From positions 248,001 through 312,000 of the forward strand of contig CAYXTP010000004.1 in the NCBI GenBank assembly GCA_964467985.1: 64,000 nucleotides of DNA. Reading direction: 5' to 3'. Of the stretch, positions 1 through 8,222 are shown piece after piece. The position numbers were made by a program, and so were the translations under genes. The notes under the pieces were generated by a model. The model worked only from the letters and a program-made list of their open reading frames with translations. It did no database searches and had not been told where the DNA came from. This stretch comes from GCA-2720975 sp964467985 (GTDB lineage Bacteria; Planctomycetota; UBA1135; GCA-002686595). The first letter of the stretch is position 1; each line of letters begins with the position of its first letter.

Positions 1-410
1 ATGAAGTCAAACAAGCCGCCATCGAAGGTGAGCTTGTAGCCGATGCGATCGATATCTGTGTTGCGCGTCAGTTCTGAGGGGCGATCGGGGCGCAAGCCGA
101 ATGACTCCACGTCCACGTCAGCTTCCTGCAGGTAGTCCTTCAGGTCCTCGATCAGAGTCGTCAGGTCCTCCGTACTTGGCAGGGTCTCCTCGACGAATGT
201 GGACAGTTCGCGCAAGACGATGACCTCACGCTCCAGCTTGGGGGTCAGAGTGATCGTGCTGCGCGCCACATTGACCTGATCCTGAACGGCCTGCAGATCG
301 ACGCGTGCTACGGCGATGTCTCGGCGGGCCACATGCACCATGCCGCCTAGAGAACCGCAGACAACGATGGACCCCATCACCAGGGTCAGCCAGGTTTTGC
401 GACTACTCAT
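1..410 (-). CDS. pilO: PilO-like type IV pilus inner-membrane protein (3' end off window)
   Basis: Translating the minus strand from the ATG at 410 gives an open frame to base 1, about 136 residues, with no stop; the C-terminus lies outside the window. One hydrophobic segment (about residues 8-27) is followed by a coiled-coil-like stretch (about 30-70) and the start of a mixed alpha/beta domain, the usual PilO plan. PilO pairs with PilN in the inner membrane and forms the alignment platform of type IV pili and related secretion systems. It begins 2 bases after the pilN stop and follows pilM-pilN on the same strand, which is the main support because PilO sequence is poorly conserved. GspM-like proteins of type II secretion share this topology and are an alternative. 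Confidence 0.75.
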   Translation of the reverse strand, partial: MSSRKTWLTLVMGSIVVCGSLGGMVHVARRDIAVARVDLQAVQDQVNVARSTITLTPKLEREVIVLRELSTFVEETLPSTEDLTTLIEDLKDYLQEADVDVESFGLRPDRPSELTRNTDIDRIGYKLTFDGGLFDF

Positions 411-412
411 GA

Positions 413-1126
413 TTACTGGGCCTCTCCCTGACTTTGCTCGACGGTGTTCTCCGTCTGCTCGGGGGTTGGGGTACTCGCACCGTGCTCGCGCTCCGCTGTC
501 GGCAAGAGGTCAAGGTGCAAGGGGAATGAGAAGTCCACACTGGGGACGACTTCCGGATCGCTCGGGCTACGACGTCCCTCGGGCGCCGAAGGCGGACCAA
601 AGATGCCTGACAAGCCCGAAATCTCCCGGTCCGTAAGGTCGGCCAAGAAGTGACTGATCTGATCGATTTCGCCGGATCCCGAATGGCCTTGGGCATCGAG
701 CAGTCCGAAGCTCCGTTGCTCGTTGCCCACTCGATCCTCGACCTTGGCCGAAAGGTCGTCGAACCAAATGGTGTGACGATCATCCTCGTGACCTTGGTTG
801 ACGACATCTGTGAGATCGTCGAGAACCTGAGTCCAAAGCACACGGCTAGAGGTGATCGTGGCGAGGGTGTCTTCGCGAGCCGCGTGGAACGCGGCCTCCG
901 CCTGCAGGGACTGGTTGTATTCCACCTGCGGCACCAGCCCAGCCAACTCAGATTCCAGGCTAGCTTGTTCCGTTTGCAGGGACATGCTGACGCCAAACGC
1001 GAGCCAAGCCCACCAGGCGAACAACGAGACTGCCGCGGCAAGGAAGCCGTAGCCGATCGCCTGCAACTTGAGCGAGGGGCGAATCTTGCTGCGATACTCT
1101 TCGGGCAGTAGGTCGATCGTAATCAT
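413..1126 (-). CDS. pilN: PilN-like type IV pilus assembly protein
   Basis: A 237-residue protein. The N-terminal motif ITIDLLPEEYR (residues 2-12) matches the conserved INLLP-type tail of PilN that docks into PilM. A transmembrane segment follows (about 23-46), then a coiled coil (about 50-75) and a periplasmic domain. The last 80 or so residues are rich in Pro, Glu, Ser and Thr, longer than in many PilN proteins and probably disordered. The ATG at 1126 was chosen because it starts exactly at the docking motif and overlaps the pilM stop by one base (TGATG), typical of translational coupling. An in-frame extension to 1180 would put 18 unrelated residues before the motif. Confidence 0.88.
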   Translation of the reverse strand: MITIDLLPEEYRSKIRPSLKLQAIGYGFLAAAVSLFAWWAWLAFGVSMSLQTEQASLESELAGLVPQVEYNQSLQAEAAFHAAREDTLATITSSRVLWTQVLDDLTDVVNQGHEDDRHTIWFDDLSAKVEDRVGNEQRSFGLLDAQGHSGSGEIDQISHFLADLTDREISGLSGIFGPPSAPEGRRSPSDPEVVPSVDFSFPLHLDLLPTAEREHGASTPTPEQTENTVEQSQGEAQ

Positions 1127-2247
1127 CAGGCAGCCACCTTTCCGGCAAGGCCCAGAGCGACAACTAGGGACGATGCCCACAGTTCGAGTTCTTCCATGTT
1201 CACTTGTTCGGCATTGACGCGCAGACCTTCAAGCGGACTCCAGACCCTCACGGGACGGGACACGGCGCGCTCCATGTGTTGCACGGCTCCTGGAACCAAC
1301 AGGCCTCCGCCGGAGAGCAGCAGCTCTTCCACGTGCACACCTCGGTGGTGCTCGACGTAGTCGATGGAGAGGGAGAGTTCGGCGGCCAGGTCTTCGATCA
1401 CCGGCAGCAAGGCCGCCTCGACATCCTGATTGAGCCCCCCTTCCTCACCGCGCTTGAGCAACTCGGCCTCTTCGGACTCGACACCCAGGCGCCGAGCGAC
1501 GGCCAGGGTCATGTCCATCCCGCCGATGGGGATCTCGCGACTGAAGCATGTCTCTCCGTCTACGAGCACGTTGATCGAAGCACGTCCGGAACCCACATCG
1601 ACCAGGGCCACGGTCCGCTCTCCTGTGGATGAGCCCACGCCTTCTTCCGCCTCGTTGTTGTACGATTTTTCGTCGCCCTCTTCGGATTCACCTTGAGGTG
1701 TGATGGGCGCGGGACCAGCAAGTTCCCAGGCGTTGGCGAGCGCGAAGAGTTCCAGGTTGATTCCGACCGGTGTCAGGCCCTTGTTCTGGATCCAATTCAA
1801 GCGTTCCTCGATGAGGTCCCTGCGGCAGGCTGCCAGCAGCACGGTCATGGTGTCCTGGTGCGCGCCCTCTGTTTCGGGGTTCTCGCTGCCAGCGCTTCCC
1901 AAGTCGAGAGCTTGGCAGTCGTACACCACGTCATCGACTTCGAAGGGCAGTTGGTTGGGCAGCTCGAAAGGGATGGCTTGGCGCAGCTCGGGCTCGCTCA
2001 TGCGCACCATTTCCAAGTAGCGCACGACGGTGGATTGGCCGGATACGCCAAGGGAAACTCGCTGACTCTTGAAGGCTCCTGAGGCGAGCAGCTCCTGGAG
2101 GGCCCCTTCCTGGCCTCCCTCGGGCTGGACCTCTACGCGGCCGAAGCCCGTCAAGACGGGACGCCCGCCCTCGAGGGACAGTTCAACCGCTTTGACGGCG
2201 CTCGTCCCCAGATCGATTCCAATCACGCTTTTTGCTTGGCGTAGCAC
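1126..2247 (-). CDS. pilM: PilM-like actin-fold ATPase of type IV pilus platform
   Basis: A 373-residue cytoplasmic protein of the FtsA/PilM actin-like family. The first phosphate-binding segment IGIDLGTSAVKAVE lies at about residues 9-22, a second one, VALVDVGSGRASINV, is mid-protein, and the adenosine motif LLLSGGGLLVPG is near the C-terminus. PilM binds the PilN N-terminal tail and links the cytoplasmic motor side to the PilN-PilO complex. I chose the GTG at 2247: an AGAGGA ribosome site lies 8 bases upstream, and the upstream in-frame extension (to 2397) is Pro/Arg-rich shadow sequence. A Glu/Gly/Ser-rich insert of about 30 residues sits before the second phosphate motif. First gene of pilM-pilN-pilO. 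PilQ and the motor ATPases are not in view. Confidence 0.88.
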   Translation of the reverse strand: MLRQAKSVIGIDLGTSAVKAVELSLEGGRPVLTGFGRVEVQPEGGQEGALQELLASGAFKSQRVSLGVSGQSTVVRYLEMVRMSEPELRQAIPFELPNQLPFEVDDVVYDCQALDLGSAGSENPETEGAHQDTMTVLLAACRRDLIEERLNWIQNKGLTPVGINLELFALANAWELAGPAPITPQGESEEGDEKSYNNEAEEGVGSSTGERTVALVDVGSGRASINVLVDGETCFSREIPIGGMDMTLAVARRLGVESEEAELLKRGEEGGLNQDVEAALLPVIEDLAAELSLSIDYVEHHRGVHVEELLLSGGGLLVPGAVQHMERAVSRPVRVWSPLEGLRVNAEQVNMEELELWASSLVVALGLAGKVAA

Positions 2248-2419
2248 GGTGGTTTCCTCTTCTTGGCGGTGGTGGCCTTTGAGCGAGCAGGCAGGGCTCA
2301 ATTCGAGAGCGTGCCTTCGCCGGGGCACAGATCGACCGCTGGACCCGTCGGGGTTGAGCCCGGGAAGCCAAATCCCCCAGATTGGGAATGGGCCCAAGAG
2401 GCCAAGGCGCAGAGATCGC

Positions 2420-2692
2420 CTAGGAGGACCCCGGGAAGCCCGATTCCACCAGATCCACTAATCTGGTCACGAGTTCCTCTGCATCCGGGCCCTCGGCCCA
2501 AAAATGCAACATCGTTCCCTTTGCGGCACCCAAGGTCATCAGCTCCAGAATCGACTTCCCATTGACCTCTCGATCGCCACAAGCCACCCGCAGCTCAGCT
2601 GAGCAAGAAAGGGCAACGCCCACAAGGGCATGGCAGGGACGCGCGTGGAGGCCCGAATCGTTGCGGACCATGACTTCAGCCTTGGCTTGCAT
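2420..2692 (-). CDS. ptsH: HPr phosphocarrier protein
   Basis: A 90-residue protein, normal HPr length. The active-site motif SGLHARP is present with His16, which accepts phosphate from enzyme I and passes it to EIIA domains. The second signature, NGKSILELMTLGA, carries Ser47, the position phosphorylated by HPr kinase in organisms that have one, so both forms of control are chemically possible. It lies 246 bases after ptsN and 172 bases before the pilM start, all on the minus strand. Neither enzyme I (ptsI) nor hprK is in the window. With only PtsN-type EIIA beside it, a regulatory phosphorelay role is more likely than sugar uptake. Confidence 0.93.
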   Translation of the reverse strand: MQAKAEVMVRNDSGLHARPCHALVGVALSCSAELRVACGDREVNGKSILELMTLGAAKGTMLHFWAEGPDAEELVTRLVDLVESGFPGSS

Positions 2693-2938
2693 GGCTCAGA
2701 TCCTAGGCAAATCGACGGGCCCGACTCAGGAGAACGCGGCCAATTCCGAGGGACTCGCCCAGACCCCGGGCAGCGGTCTGCGCCAGGTCGCCTCTGCATG
2801 TCACCGCACCGATTTGCCCCTAATAGAATGGGCGTTCCTAGGAATGCGCAATTGTGGAGGCCGATCCGATTCCGAAGGCCACCGCTGGGAGGCGAGCCCG
2901 ATCCTGTTGCTGTCGGCTACCCAACCCGCCCGGCGTGG

Positions 2939-3433
2939 CTATTGGGGAGCCATTTCCTTGAGCAAATTGACCAGGTCTGTCTTGTTCTTGGCCTGACAGG
3001 CGAAGCTGCGGAAATCAGGGTTGCGAGCCAAGCCCGCCACCCAGCGCATCATCTCCAGATGCTCCTGCGGGTCGTGCTTTTCGGTGGCCTCGCTGGGCCG
3101 CAGGACTGTGAACAAGACCTGCACGGGCCCGCCGTCCACGGCAGCCCAATCGAGGCCCTCTCGGCAGACCGAAAGGCTGCAAATGGCCTCTTCGATCCCG
3201 TCGAGCTTCACGTGCGGAATGGCCACCCCCATTCCAATCCCCGTGGAGGCCAGTTCCTCACGGCTGGTCAGGGTCCGCAGAGCGGCATCCTGCAACGTGG
3301 CATCCAAAAGGCCGGAGCCTACGAGATTGCCGACGATCTCCGCCAGCACTTCAGGTTTGGCCACGGCCTTGACCTTGACGCTGCAGGCCTTGGGCTTGAA
3401 CTGCTTCCACCAACTCATCAGGTTTGTGCTCAT
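2939..3433 (-). CDS. ptsN: PTS EIIA(Ntr)-type protein
   Basis: A 164-residue EIIA domain of the fructose/nitrogen type. The phospho-acceptor motif GMGVAIPHVKLDG carries His74, and the protein ends shortly after the last helix, as in PtsN. In Proteobacteria PtsN receives phosphate through HPr/NPr and regulates potassium transport, nitrogen and stress functions; the target here is unknown. I chose the ATG at 3433. The in-frame extension to 3769 runs straight through the 185-bp repeat at 3489-3673 and is not coding. A second ATG five codons in (3418) is possible. The hpf-ptsN-ptsH order resembles the proteobacterial rpoN operon without hprK and rapZ. Confidence 0.88.
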   Translation of the reverse strand: MSTNLMSWWKQFKPKACSVKVKAVAKPEVLAEIVGNLVGSGLLDATLQDAALRTLTSREELASTGIGMGVAIPHVKLDGIEEAICSLSVCREGLDWAAVDGGPVQVLFTVLRPSEATEKHDPQEHLEMMRWVAGLARNPDFRSFACQAKNKTDLVNLLKEMAPQ

Positions 3434-3488
3434 TTTCGATTCCAGGGGACGCCCGCAGGCTAACACACTGAGTGGTCTCAATAGAACA

Positions 3489-3673
3489 GAACTGACTGGG
3501 TTCCGTGGACCTAGCCGCAAACAGCATTCCTTCCCTTGGCCTGGTCTGTGGACGTTGGAGATCACCCGTCGGGACCCGCTGCGTGAGGAGGGGGGGCCCA
3601 CAGGCCAGCGGCCCCTTTTCGTTGAAGCTGGGGGCAATTCCCGCAATGGATGCACACCAAACCCAGTCAGTTC
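3489..3673. repeat. ~185-bp interspersed repeat with 14-bp inverted ends, copy 1
   Basis: This copy starts with GAACTGACTGGGTT (3489-3502) and ends with its exact reverse complement (3660-3673). A second copy in the same orientation lies at 29596-29781 and is about 85% identical by eye. The outer ~20 bases on the left and the last ~60 on the right are the most conserved parts. Inside, GGGGCC (3593-3598) can pair with GGCCCC (3610-3615), followed by TTTTC, like a terminator hairpin reading rightward. The triplet ACA flanks both ends, possibly a short target duplication. It encodes no recognisable protein. Remaining bases of the 3434-3797 gap show nothing else. A MITE-like element or a mobile structured-RNA gene would both fit. 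Confidence 0.8.
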
Positions 3674-3797
3674 ACAATAGAGCCCGCAGAGGGGATTGAG
3701 AGTGGACCTCCAGCTCCCGCTTGGTGGTGTCGGAACTCCCCTGCGCACGACCGCGAGGGATCGCCGCAATCGGGTCCCGCCGGGGACACGCAGCAGA

Positions 3798-4106
3798 TCA
3801 GGAAGCGGGCCGGTGGCTGCTCAGTTTGACCTTGTCCCTCTGGCGCGTGAGCTGACCGCGCATGCGATCTAGACATTCATCCAGGGCCCCCTTAAGGGTC
3901 TCGTCGGTCACATCGGCCTTGAGAATCGGACCCCGTCCCACGTGTGCCACAATCTCGACGCGATGCTCATCGCCCTGCTTCTCAAGCTTGGCGCTCAACC
4001 TCTGCACTCGATCGAAGAACTTGCCCAGGCTTTGGAGCTTCTGGTCCGCCAGAGTCCTCGTTTGGGATGGGTAATCGTGGTGCAGAATGGCGACTTCCGT
4101 CTTCAT
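3798..4106 (-). CDS. hpf: Short-form ribosome hibernation promoting factor
   Basis: A 102-residue HPF/YfiA family protein. It has the beta-alpha-beta-beta-beta-alpha pattern of the ribosome-binding domain, and a Lys/Arg-rich C-terminal end, but no C-terminal dimerisation domain, so it is the short form. Family members bind the 30S decoding region during starvation and silence ribosomes. I chose the ATG at 4106 because GAGG lies 6 bases upstream and the family similarity begins there; the in-frame extension to 4217 is unrelated. It is the first gene of the hpf-(repeat)-ptsN-ptsH run. The 364 bases between hpf and ptsN, mostly repeat, make co-transcription uncertain. Confidence 0.87.
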   Translation of the reverse strand: MKTEVAILHHDYPSQTRTLADQKLQSLGKFFDRVQRLSAKLEKQGDEHRVEIVAHVGRGPILKADVTDETLKGALDECLDRMRGQLTRQRDKVKLSSHRPAS

Positions 4107-4308
4107 GGGCAGCCTCAACGTTGCGTGGGTTGAAATGGAATCCGAGGCCTTGAGCGCCGTTCGCGGCAGGCCGCCGGGCAAGAGCAGCAGACCTGGGATG
4201 TACTCCCTGGGCCACAATTCAGCTTGGGCTAGAACTGCCAGGAGGTCAATAGGCTAGCTGTCAAGGCCGACTCAGCCCAAGGGGCAATCGGGCGACCATC
4301 CCGCCTCC

Positions 4309-5106
4309 TCAGACCTGGAACAGACCCGGCGCGCCGGCGCCGCCACGGTCCCGGCCCTCAAAGACCGGATGTGGGTAGAGAACACGCAGCAGGTACAACC
4401 CGCAGGCGGGAGCCGTCGGCCCCGCGTCTGCGCGCCTCCCATCGGACAACGCGCGCGCCACCTGCTCCAATCCCATTTTGGAACGCCCCACGGCCACCAG
4501 GGTTCCAGCCAGGGTGCGCACCATGTTGTAGAGGAAGCCGTCCCCCTCAACGACGAGGCCGAAGGCCCCTTGGCGCGCCAAGATGTGCAGGCTGCGCACG
4601 GTGCGCACGGTGCTGGTGCGTGGTGAGCCAGAATTGCTGAAAGCCACAAAATCGTGTCGCCCCACGAGCAAGGCCGCCGCCTGACGCATGGCCTTCAGAT
4701 CGAGCGGGGTGTTCGTCCAGTGGCTGTAGGGACGCCCGATGGGAGACCGAAAACGGCTGGTGTGAGTGACGTATAGATAGCGCTTCCCACGAGCGTCAAA
4801 TCGGCTGTGAAACTCGTCAGGGCAAGTCTCCAGACGGTTGATGACCACGCCGTCACGCAGGTGAGCATTCCAGGCGTGACGCAGCCGGTCGTCGGATAGG
4901 GTGCTGTCCAGATGACAGTGGGCCACCTGCGCCAGGGCATGCACGCCCGTATCTGTACGCCCCGCTCCTTGCACACACAGGGCTTGCCCCAGCAGGCTGT
5001 CGAGCCCCTGCTCCAGGGCCTGCTGGACCGTTTCGAACCCATCCTGACGCTGCCAGCCGTAGAACTGAGAGCCGTCGTAGGTCACTTCCACGCGAACGTT
5101 GCGCAT
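4309..5106 (-). CDS. truA: tRNA pseudouridine(38-40) synthase
   Basis: A 265-residue TruA. The catalytic motif GAGRTDTGVHA carries Asp52. The conserved segments FHSRFDARGKRYLY and FLYNMVRTLAGTLVAVG are also present. TruA converts uridines 38-40 of the tRNA anticodon arm to pseudouridine, stabilising the anticodon stem. The ATG at 5106 gives the normal MRNVRVEVTYDGSQFYGWQ start. It lies 16 bases downstream of recR on the same strand and is probably transcribed with dnaX-ybaB-recR. The 202 bases between its stop and hpf show no clear terminator. Confidence 0.97.
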   Translation of the reverse strand: MRNVRVEVTYDGSQFYGWQRQDGFETVQQALEQGLDSLLGQALCVQGAGRTDTGVHALAQVAHCHLDSTLSDDRLRHAWNAHLRDGVVINRLETCPDEFHSRFDARGKRYLYVTHTSRFRSPIGRPYSHWTNTPLDLKAMRQAAALLVGRHDFVAFSNSGSPRTSTVRTVRSLHILARQGAFGLVVEGDGFLYNMVRTLAGTLVAVGRSKMGLEQVARALSDGRRADAGPTAPACGLYLLRVLYPHPVFEGRDRGGAGAPGLFQV

Positions 5107-5122
5107 GGGGTGCAGGGTACTC

Positions 5123-5743
5123 TCAGGAATCCCCGCCGCGAACCCGAACCGGGCAGCGATCCCTCAAGGCGTCTTCCAGTACTCCCTTGTGCAGGTACTC
5201 AATGGCGCTTCCGGCCGGCAGGCCGCGCGCCAGACGAGTGACCGTCAGATCGTCGCGCCCGAGGGTTCTGACAGCCTCCAGCACCAGAAGAGCGGTGGCT
5301 TCCCCCTCGCGGTCCGGATCGGTAGCCAGGATGAGTTCGCGGATGGGCTCCGCGGACAGACGCTTCAGCAGGGATTCCACCGAGAGGTGCCGGGCCTCCG
5401 TTCCATCGGCCGGGTTGAGCGCCCCCATCAGCACGTGATAGCGACCGCGAAAAACGGCCGCACGTTCGAGCGCCTCCACGTGCCGAGGCTCCTCCACAAC
5501 GGCTAGGAGTCCGCTGTCACGCTTCTCGTCCGAGCACACCGCGCACAGGTCGCGTTCACAGAGATTGCCACAGGTCAGGCAACGCCGCGCCTCATCCAGG
5601 GCGCGCCGAATGGCCTGGGCTAGGCGTCGACTTGAGGGATCACGTAGAACGTGAAACGTCAGACGCTCAGCACTCACGCGGCCGATTCCGGGCAGCTCCT
5701 CGAAGGCCTCCACGAGGGCTTCCACAGGGGCGGGGTAGGCCAT
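5123..5743 (-). CDS. recR: Recombination protein RecR
   Basis: A 206-residue RecR. A helix-hairpin-helix (LPGIGRVSAERLTF, about 18-31) is followed by a four-cysteine zinc site (Cys55, Cys58, Cys67, Cys70) and a Toprim domain with VVEEPRHVEALE and ATDPDREGEAT (about 140-150). RecR works with RecO (or RecF) to load RecA on single-stranded gaps. It starts 2 bases after the ybaB stop. The C-terminus ends in a short Arg/Gly-rich tail beyond the usual length of about 200. The dnaX-ybaB-recR order is one of the most widely conserved bacterial gene triplets. Confidence 0.97.
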   Translation of the reverse strand: MAYPAPVEALVEAFEELPGIGRVSAERLTFHVLRDPSSRRLAQAIRRALDEARRCLTCGNLCERDLCAVCSDEKRDSGLLAVVEEPRHVEALERAAVFRGRYHVLMGALNPADGTEARHLSVESLLKRLSAEPIRELILATDPDREGEATALLVLEAVRTLGRDDLTVTRLARGLPAGSAIEYLHKGVLEDALRDRCPVRVRGGDS

Positions 5744-5745
5744 CG

Positions 5746-6066
5746 CTACATGCCCGGCAGGTTCAACCCACCGGTGACCTGGGCGAGGCGCTCCTCGCGG
5801 GCTCGCTTGGCCTGGCTGAGTGCGTCCCTGACGGCAGCCAGCACGAGTTCCTCCAGCAGAGCCTTGTCCCCTGATTGCAGTGCCTCGCTGGAAATCCGCA
5901 CATCCTGAATGTCGCCGTTGGCCGTAACGGTGACGCCCACAACTCCCCCACCGGCGCTGCCCACGAGTTCCGTCCCATCCAACTCCTCGCGTGCTTCGTC
6001 CATGGCCGCCTGCATGCGCTGGGCCTGCTTGAGCAGGTTGCCCATGTCTCCCGATGAACTGCTCAT
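5746..6066 (-). CDS. ybaB: YbaB/EbfC nucleoid-associated protein
   Basis: A 106-residue member of the YbaB/EbfC family, small dimeric DNA-binding proteins found between dnaX and recR. The N-terminal NLLKQAQRMQAAMDEAREEL helix is typical. The central GGGVVGVTVTANGDIQDVRISSE forms the beta sheet, and the C-terminal helix contains DALSQAKRAREE. It probably binds DNA as a nucleoid factor; its precise role is unsettled in most bacteria. The gap to dnaX is 69 bases and holds a near-duplicated AGTGGGTTCTCA(C/T)TGG stretch (about 6089-6126, plus strand), a small direct repeat of unknown meaning. Confidence 0.95.
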   Translation of the reverse strand: MSSSSGDMGNLLKQAQRMQAAMDEAREELDGTELVGSAGGGVVGVTVTANGDIQDVRISSEALQSGDKALLEELVLAAVRDALSQAKRAREERLAQVTGGLNLPGM

Positions 6067-6135
6067 TACAAATAGGTCCTCATCCTGAGTGGGTTCTCAT
6101 TGGATACTGAGTGGGTTCTCACTGGGGCTGGGCCC

Positions 6136-7779
6136 TCAATCGACAATCCTGCCATCGAAGGATCGCGCCACTTCCTCGGTGAACGGGTCCTGTACGCCTG
6201 GTCGAGTTTGAGCCGTGTCCTCAAAGACGACTTGAATCTCCTTGCCGGCCGAGACCGAAAAGGCCTTGTCGAACAATTTCTGATTGCGGCGCTCGCTAAC
6301 CATGGGCCCCTCGTCAGGCAACATGCCGGTCAGCTTGATCACAGCCCGGTTCGAGCGATACGCATCCAAGTGACCGCGCTTGGCGATGATCGCGTGCAGG
6401 CTGGGCGAGAGGGACTGAAGTTGCTCGAGGAAGGCCGCCCAGACATCCGCTGCGCTGCCGCTCGATGCCTTGGCCGACCGCGCGGGATGCAAGACCACCT
6501 CTTGGGTCCCTGTATTTTGGGGTCCTGCCTCCGAAGCTGAAGTCGCAACAGGCTCGGGTGAAACCGGAGTCGTCGCCGCGCCCGCTGGCGGGGCGGCTGA
6601 GGAAGCCCGCTGCCCAGGAGCGGCGGCCGGACCCAGACGTGATTCCAAAGCGGCTAGACGCATCGCCAACTGGTCGAGATCCACCGTGGCCTCGGGATGT
6701 GAAAGCTCGAGAAGGGTCACCTCCAGGATAAGTCGCCGGTGAGCGGGCAGGAGGCGCATGCGTTCGCGTGCGTGGAGCAGGTCCTGCAGCATGAGCTCCA
6801 GGCGCCTCGCCCCCATGGCCTTGCCGCGTGCAGCCAGGGCCGCTACCTGCTCGGGATCCGCTGGCAAGAGCGAGCCCGGAGGCGCCGAACCGCGGCAGAG
6901 GGCCGCCATCAGACAGGCGCGCAGGTGCTCAAGCAGCCCGGCTACGAACTCCGTCTCACGCCCCTCCTGGGATGGAAGAGCGGCGAGCATGCCTGCTTGA
7001 TCCCCCTCCAGAACGCGATCGATCACAGCTTCCGCGGCCTGCGCCGAGTTCTCGCCGGAGAGTCGCTCGCAGTCTTCCAGGGTTGGGCGGTCGCCCACAA
7101 GTGCCAAGAGTTGGTCGGCAAGTGAGAGCGCGTCGCGCATACCCCCGCGCGCTCTGCGCGCGAGTTCGGCGCTGACGCCCACCTCCGCTTGGACCTTCTC
7201 GAGCCCAAAGACCTCGTCCAGCCGCTCTGCGATGATCTCTGCAGGCAAGGGCGTCAGGTGCAGCACCTGGCAACGCGATAGGATGGTGTCGGGGACCTTG
7301 TGCAGCTCCGTGGTCGCGAAGAGGAATTTCACGTGCGGCGGCGGCTCCTCGAGCGTCTTGAGCAGCGCGTTGAAGGCCCCGGTCGAGAGCATGTGGACCT
7401 CGTCCACGATGTAGATCTTGTAGCGCGCGCGAACGGGTACGTACGAGGCTTGGTCGCGCAGGTCTCGAATGTGATCCACGCCCGTGTGGGTCGCGGCATC
7501 GATCTCGATCACGTCCACTTCCGAACCCGCATCCAGGCAGAGACAGCGTTCGCAGCTCCCGCAGGGTTCTTCGGCGGGACCCTCCTCGCAGTTCAAGGCC
7601 TTGGCGAGCAGGCGTGCTGAGGTCGTCTTGCCGGTGCCCCGTGGTCCGGTGAACAAGTAGGAGTGTCCAACGCGCTCCTCGCGAATGGCCCCGCGCAAGA
7701 CGCGCGTGACGTTCGACTGTCCGGCCACCTCGGCGAAGGTGCGCGGACGGTACTTGCGAGCGAGGACTAAGTAGGACAT
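6136..7779 (-). CDS. dnaX: DNA polymerase III subunit gamma/tau
   Basis: A 547-residue clamp-loader ATPase. Walker A GPRGTGKTT is at 45-53, the zinc cysteines are Cys64, Cys73, Cys76 and Cys79, Walker B DEVH is at 126-129, and the sensor SRC at 168-170. Domain III and an Ala/Pro-rich linker (about 385-440) lead to a tau-like C-terminal domain of about 100 residues. I chose the ATG at 7779, where MSYLVLARKYRPRTF matches the family start; the extension to 7908 overlaps the SRP RNA. I saw no A-rich slippery site for a programmed frameshift, so a short gamma form is not evident. It is followed by ybaB and recR. Confidence 0.97.
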   Translation of the reverse strand: MSYLVLARKYRPRTFAEVAGQSNVTRVLRGAIREERVGHSYLFTGPRGTGKTTSARLLAKALNCEEGPAEEPCGSCERCLCLDAGSEVDVIEIDAATHTGVDHIRDLRDQASYVPVRARYKIYIVDEVHMLSTGAFNALLKTLEEPPPHVKFLFATTELHKVPDTILSRCQVLHLTPLPAEIIAERLDEVFGLEKVQAEVGVSAELARRARGGMRDALSLADQLLALVGDRPTLEDCERLSGENSAQAAEAVIDRVLEGDQAGMLAALPSQEGRETEFVAGLLEHLRACLMAALCRGSAPPGSLLPADPEQVAALAARGKAMGARRLELMLQDLLHARERMRLLPAHRRLILEVTLLELSHPEATVDLDQLAMRLAALESRLGPAAAPGQRASSAAPPAGAATTPVSPEPVATSASEAGPQNTGTQEVVLHPARSAKASSGSAADVWAAFLEQLQSLSPSLHAIIAKRGHLDAYRSNRAVIKLTGMLPDEGPMVSERRNQKLFDKAFSVSAGKEIQVVFEDTAQTRPGVQDPFTEEVARSFDGRIVD

Positions 7780-7879
7780 GGGTACGACCAGTCTAGCGTA
7801 GGGGTCGCACAGGTCGGAGCCCCAATCGAGGGCGCCCCGTGAGCCGACCCAAGAATCGACACTCCAGAATCGACCACGT

Positions 7880-8012
7880 GCAGCGAGCCCGCCGGAGGGC
7901 CCGGGCACCTCGCGCTTGACTCGAGGCCCTTAGGGCTGCTCCGTTCCCGGCCTGACCCGGTTCGAACCCGACCCACCGCATGGGACCGGGCCCACCGCCG
8001 GGCTCGCTTGCT
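7880..8012 (-). ncRNA. ffs: Signal recognition particle RNA, 4.5S type
   Basis: On the minus strand the segment 7958-7933 reads GGTCAGG-CCG-GGAA-CGG-AGCAGCC. This is the helix-8 core of bacterial SRP RNA: a GGAA tetraloop on a short stem, then the CAGG/AGCAG internal loop that binds Ffh. The flanks pair into a long rod: AGCGAGCCCG (8008-7999) with CGGGCTCGCT (7891-7882), and GGGCCCGG with CCGGGCCC further in. There is no room for an Alu domain, so this is the short form. Position also fits: Bacillus subtilis has tadA, scr (SRP RNA), dnaX, yaaK, recR in this order. The ends are approximate (the pairing extends 10 bp or more). Confidence 0.87.
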
Positions 8013-8056
8013 CTGGCCCTTCCATCGAGCCGGCAAGCGACTCGAGGAGGGGATGA

Positions 8057-8149
<93 letters not shown>

Positions 8150-8222
8150 GACTTGTTCGTTTGTTGGGTAATCCCTGCGCGCCTAGGGTACATGGGCTGC
8201 GCGCTGCCGGTCCCCGTGAAGA

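Noticed and set aside
3434..3769. ptsN extended upstream through the repeat
   Set aside because: Both repeat copies keep an open minus frame (for example HPLRELPPAS), but the copies differ by an indel, neither has a start with a ribosome site, and the element is better explained as non-coding.
6089..6126. Short direct repeat near the ybaB start as a CRISPR or phage site
   Set aside because: Only two imperfect copies of about 15 bases are adjacent; no array or spacer pattern.
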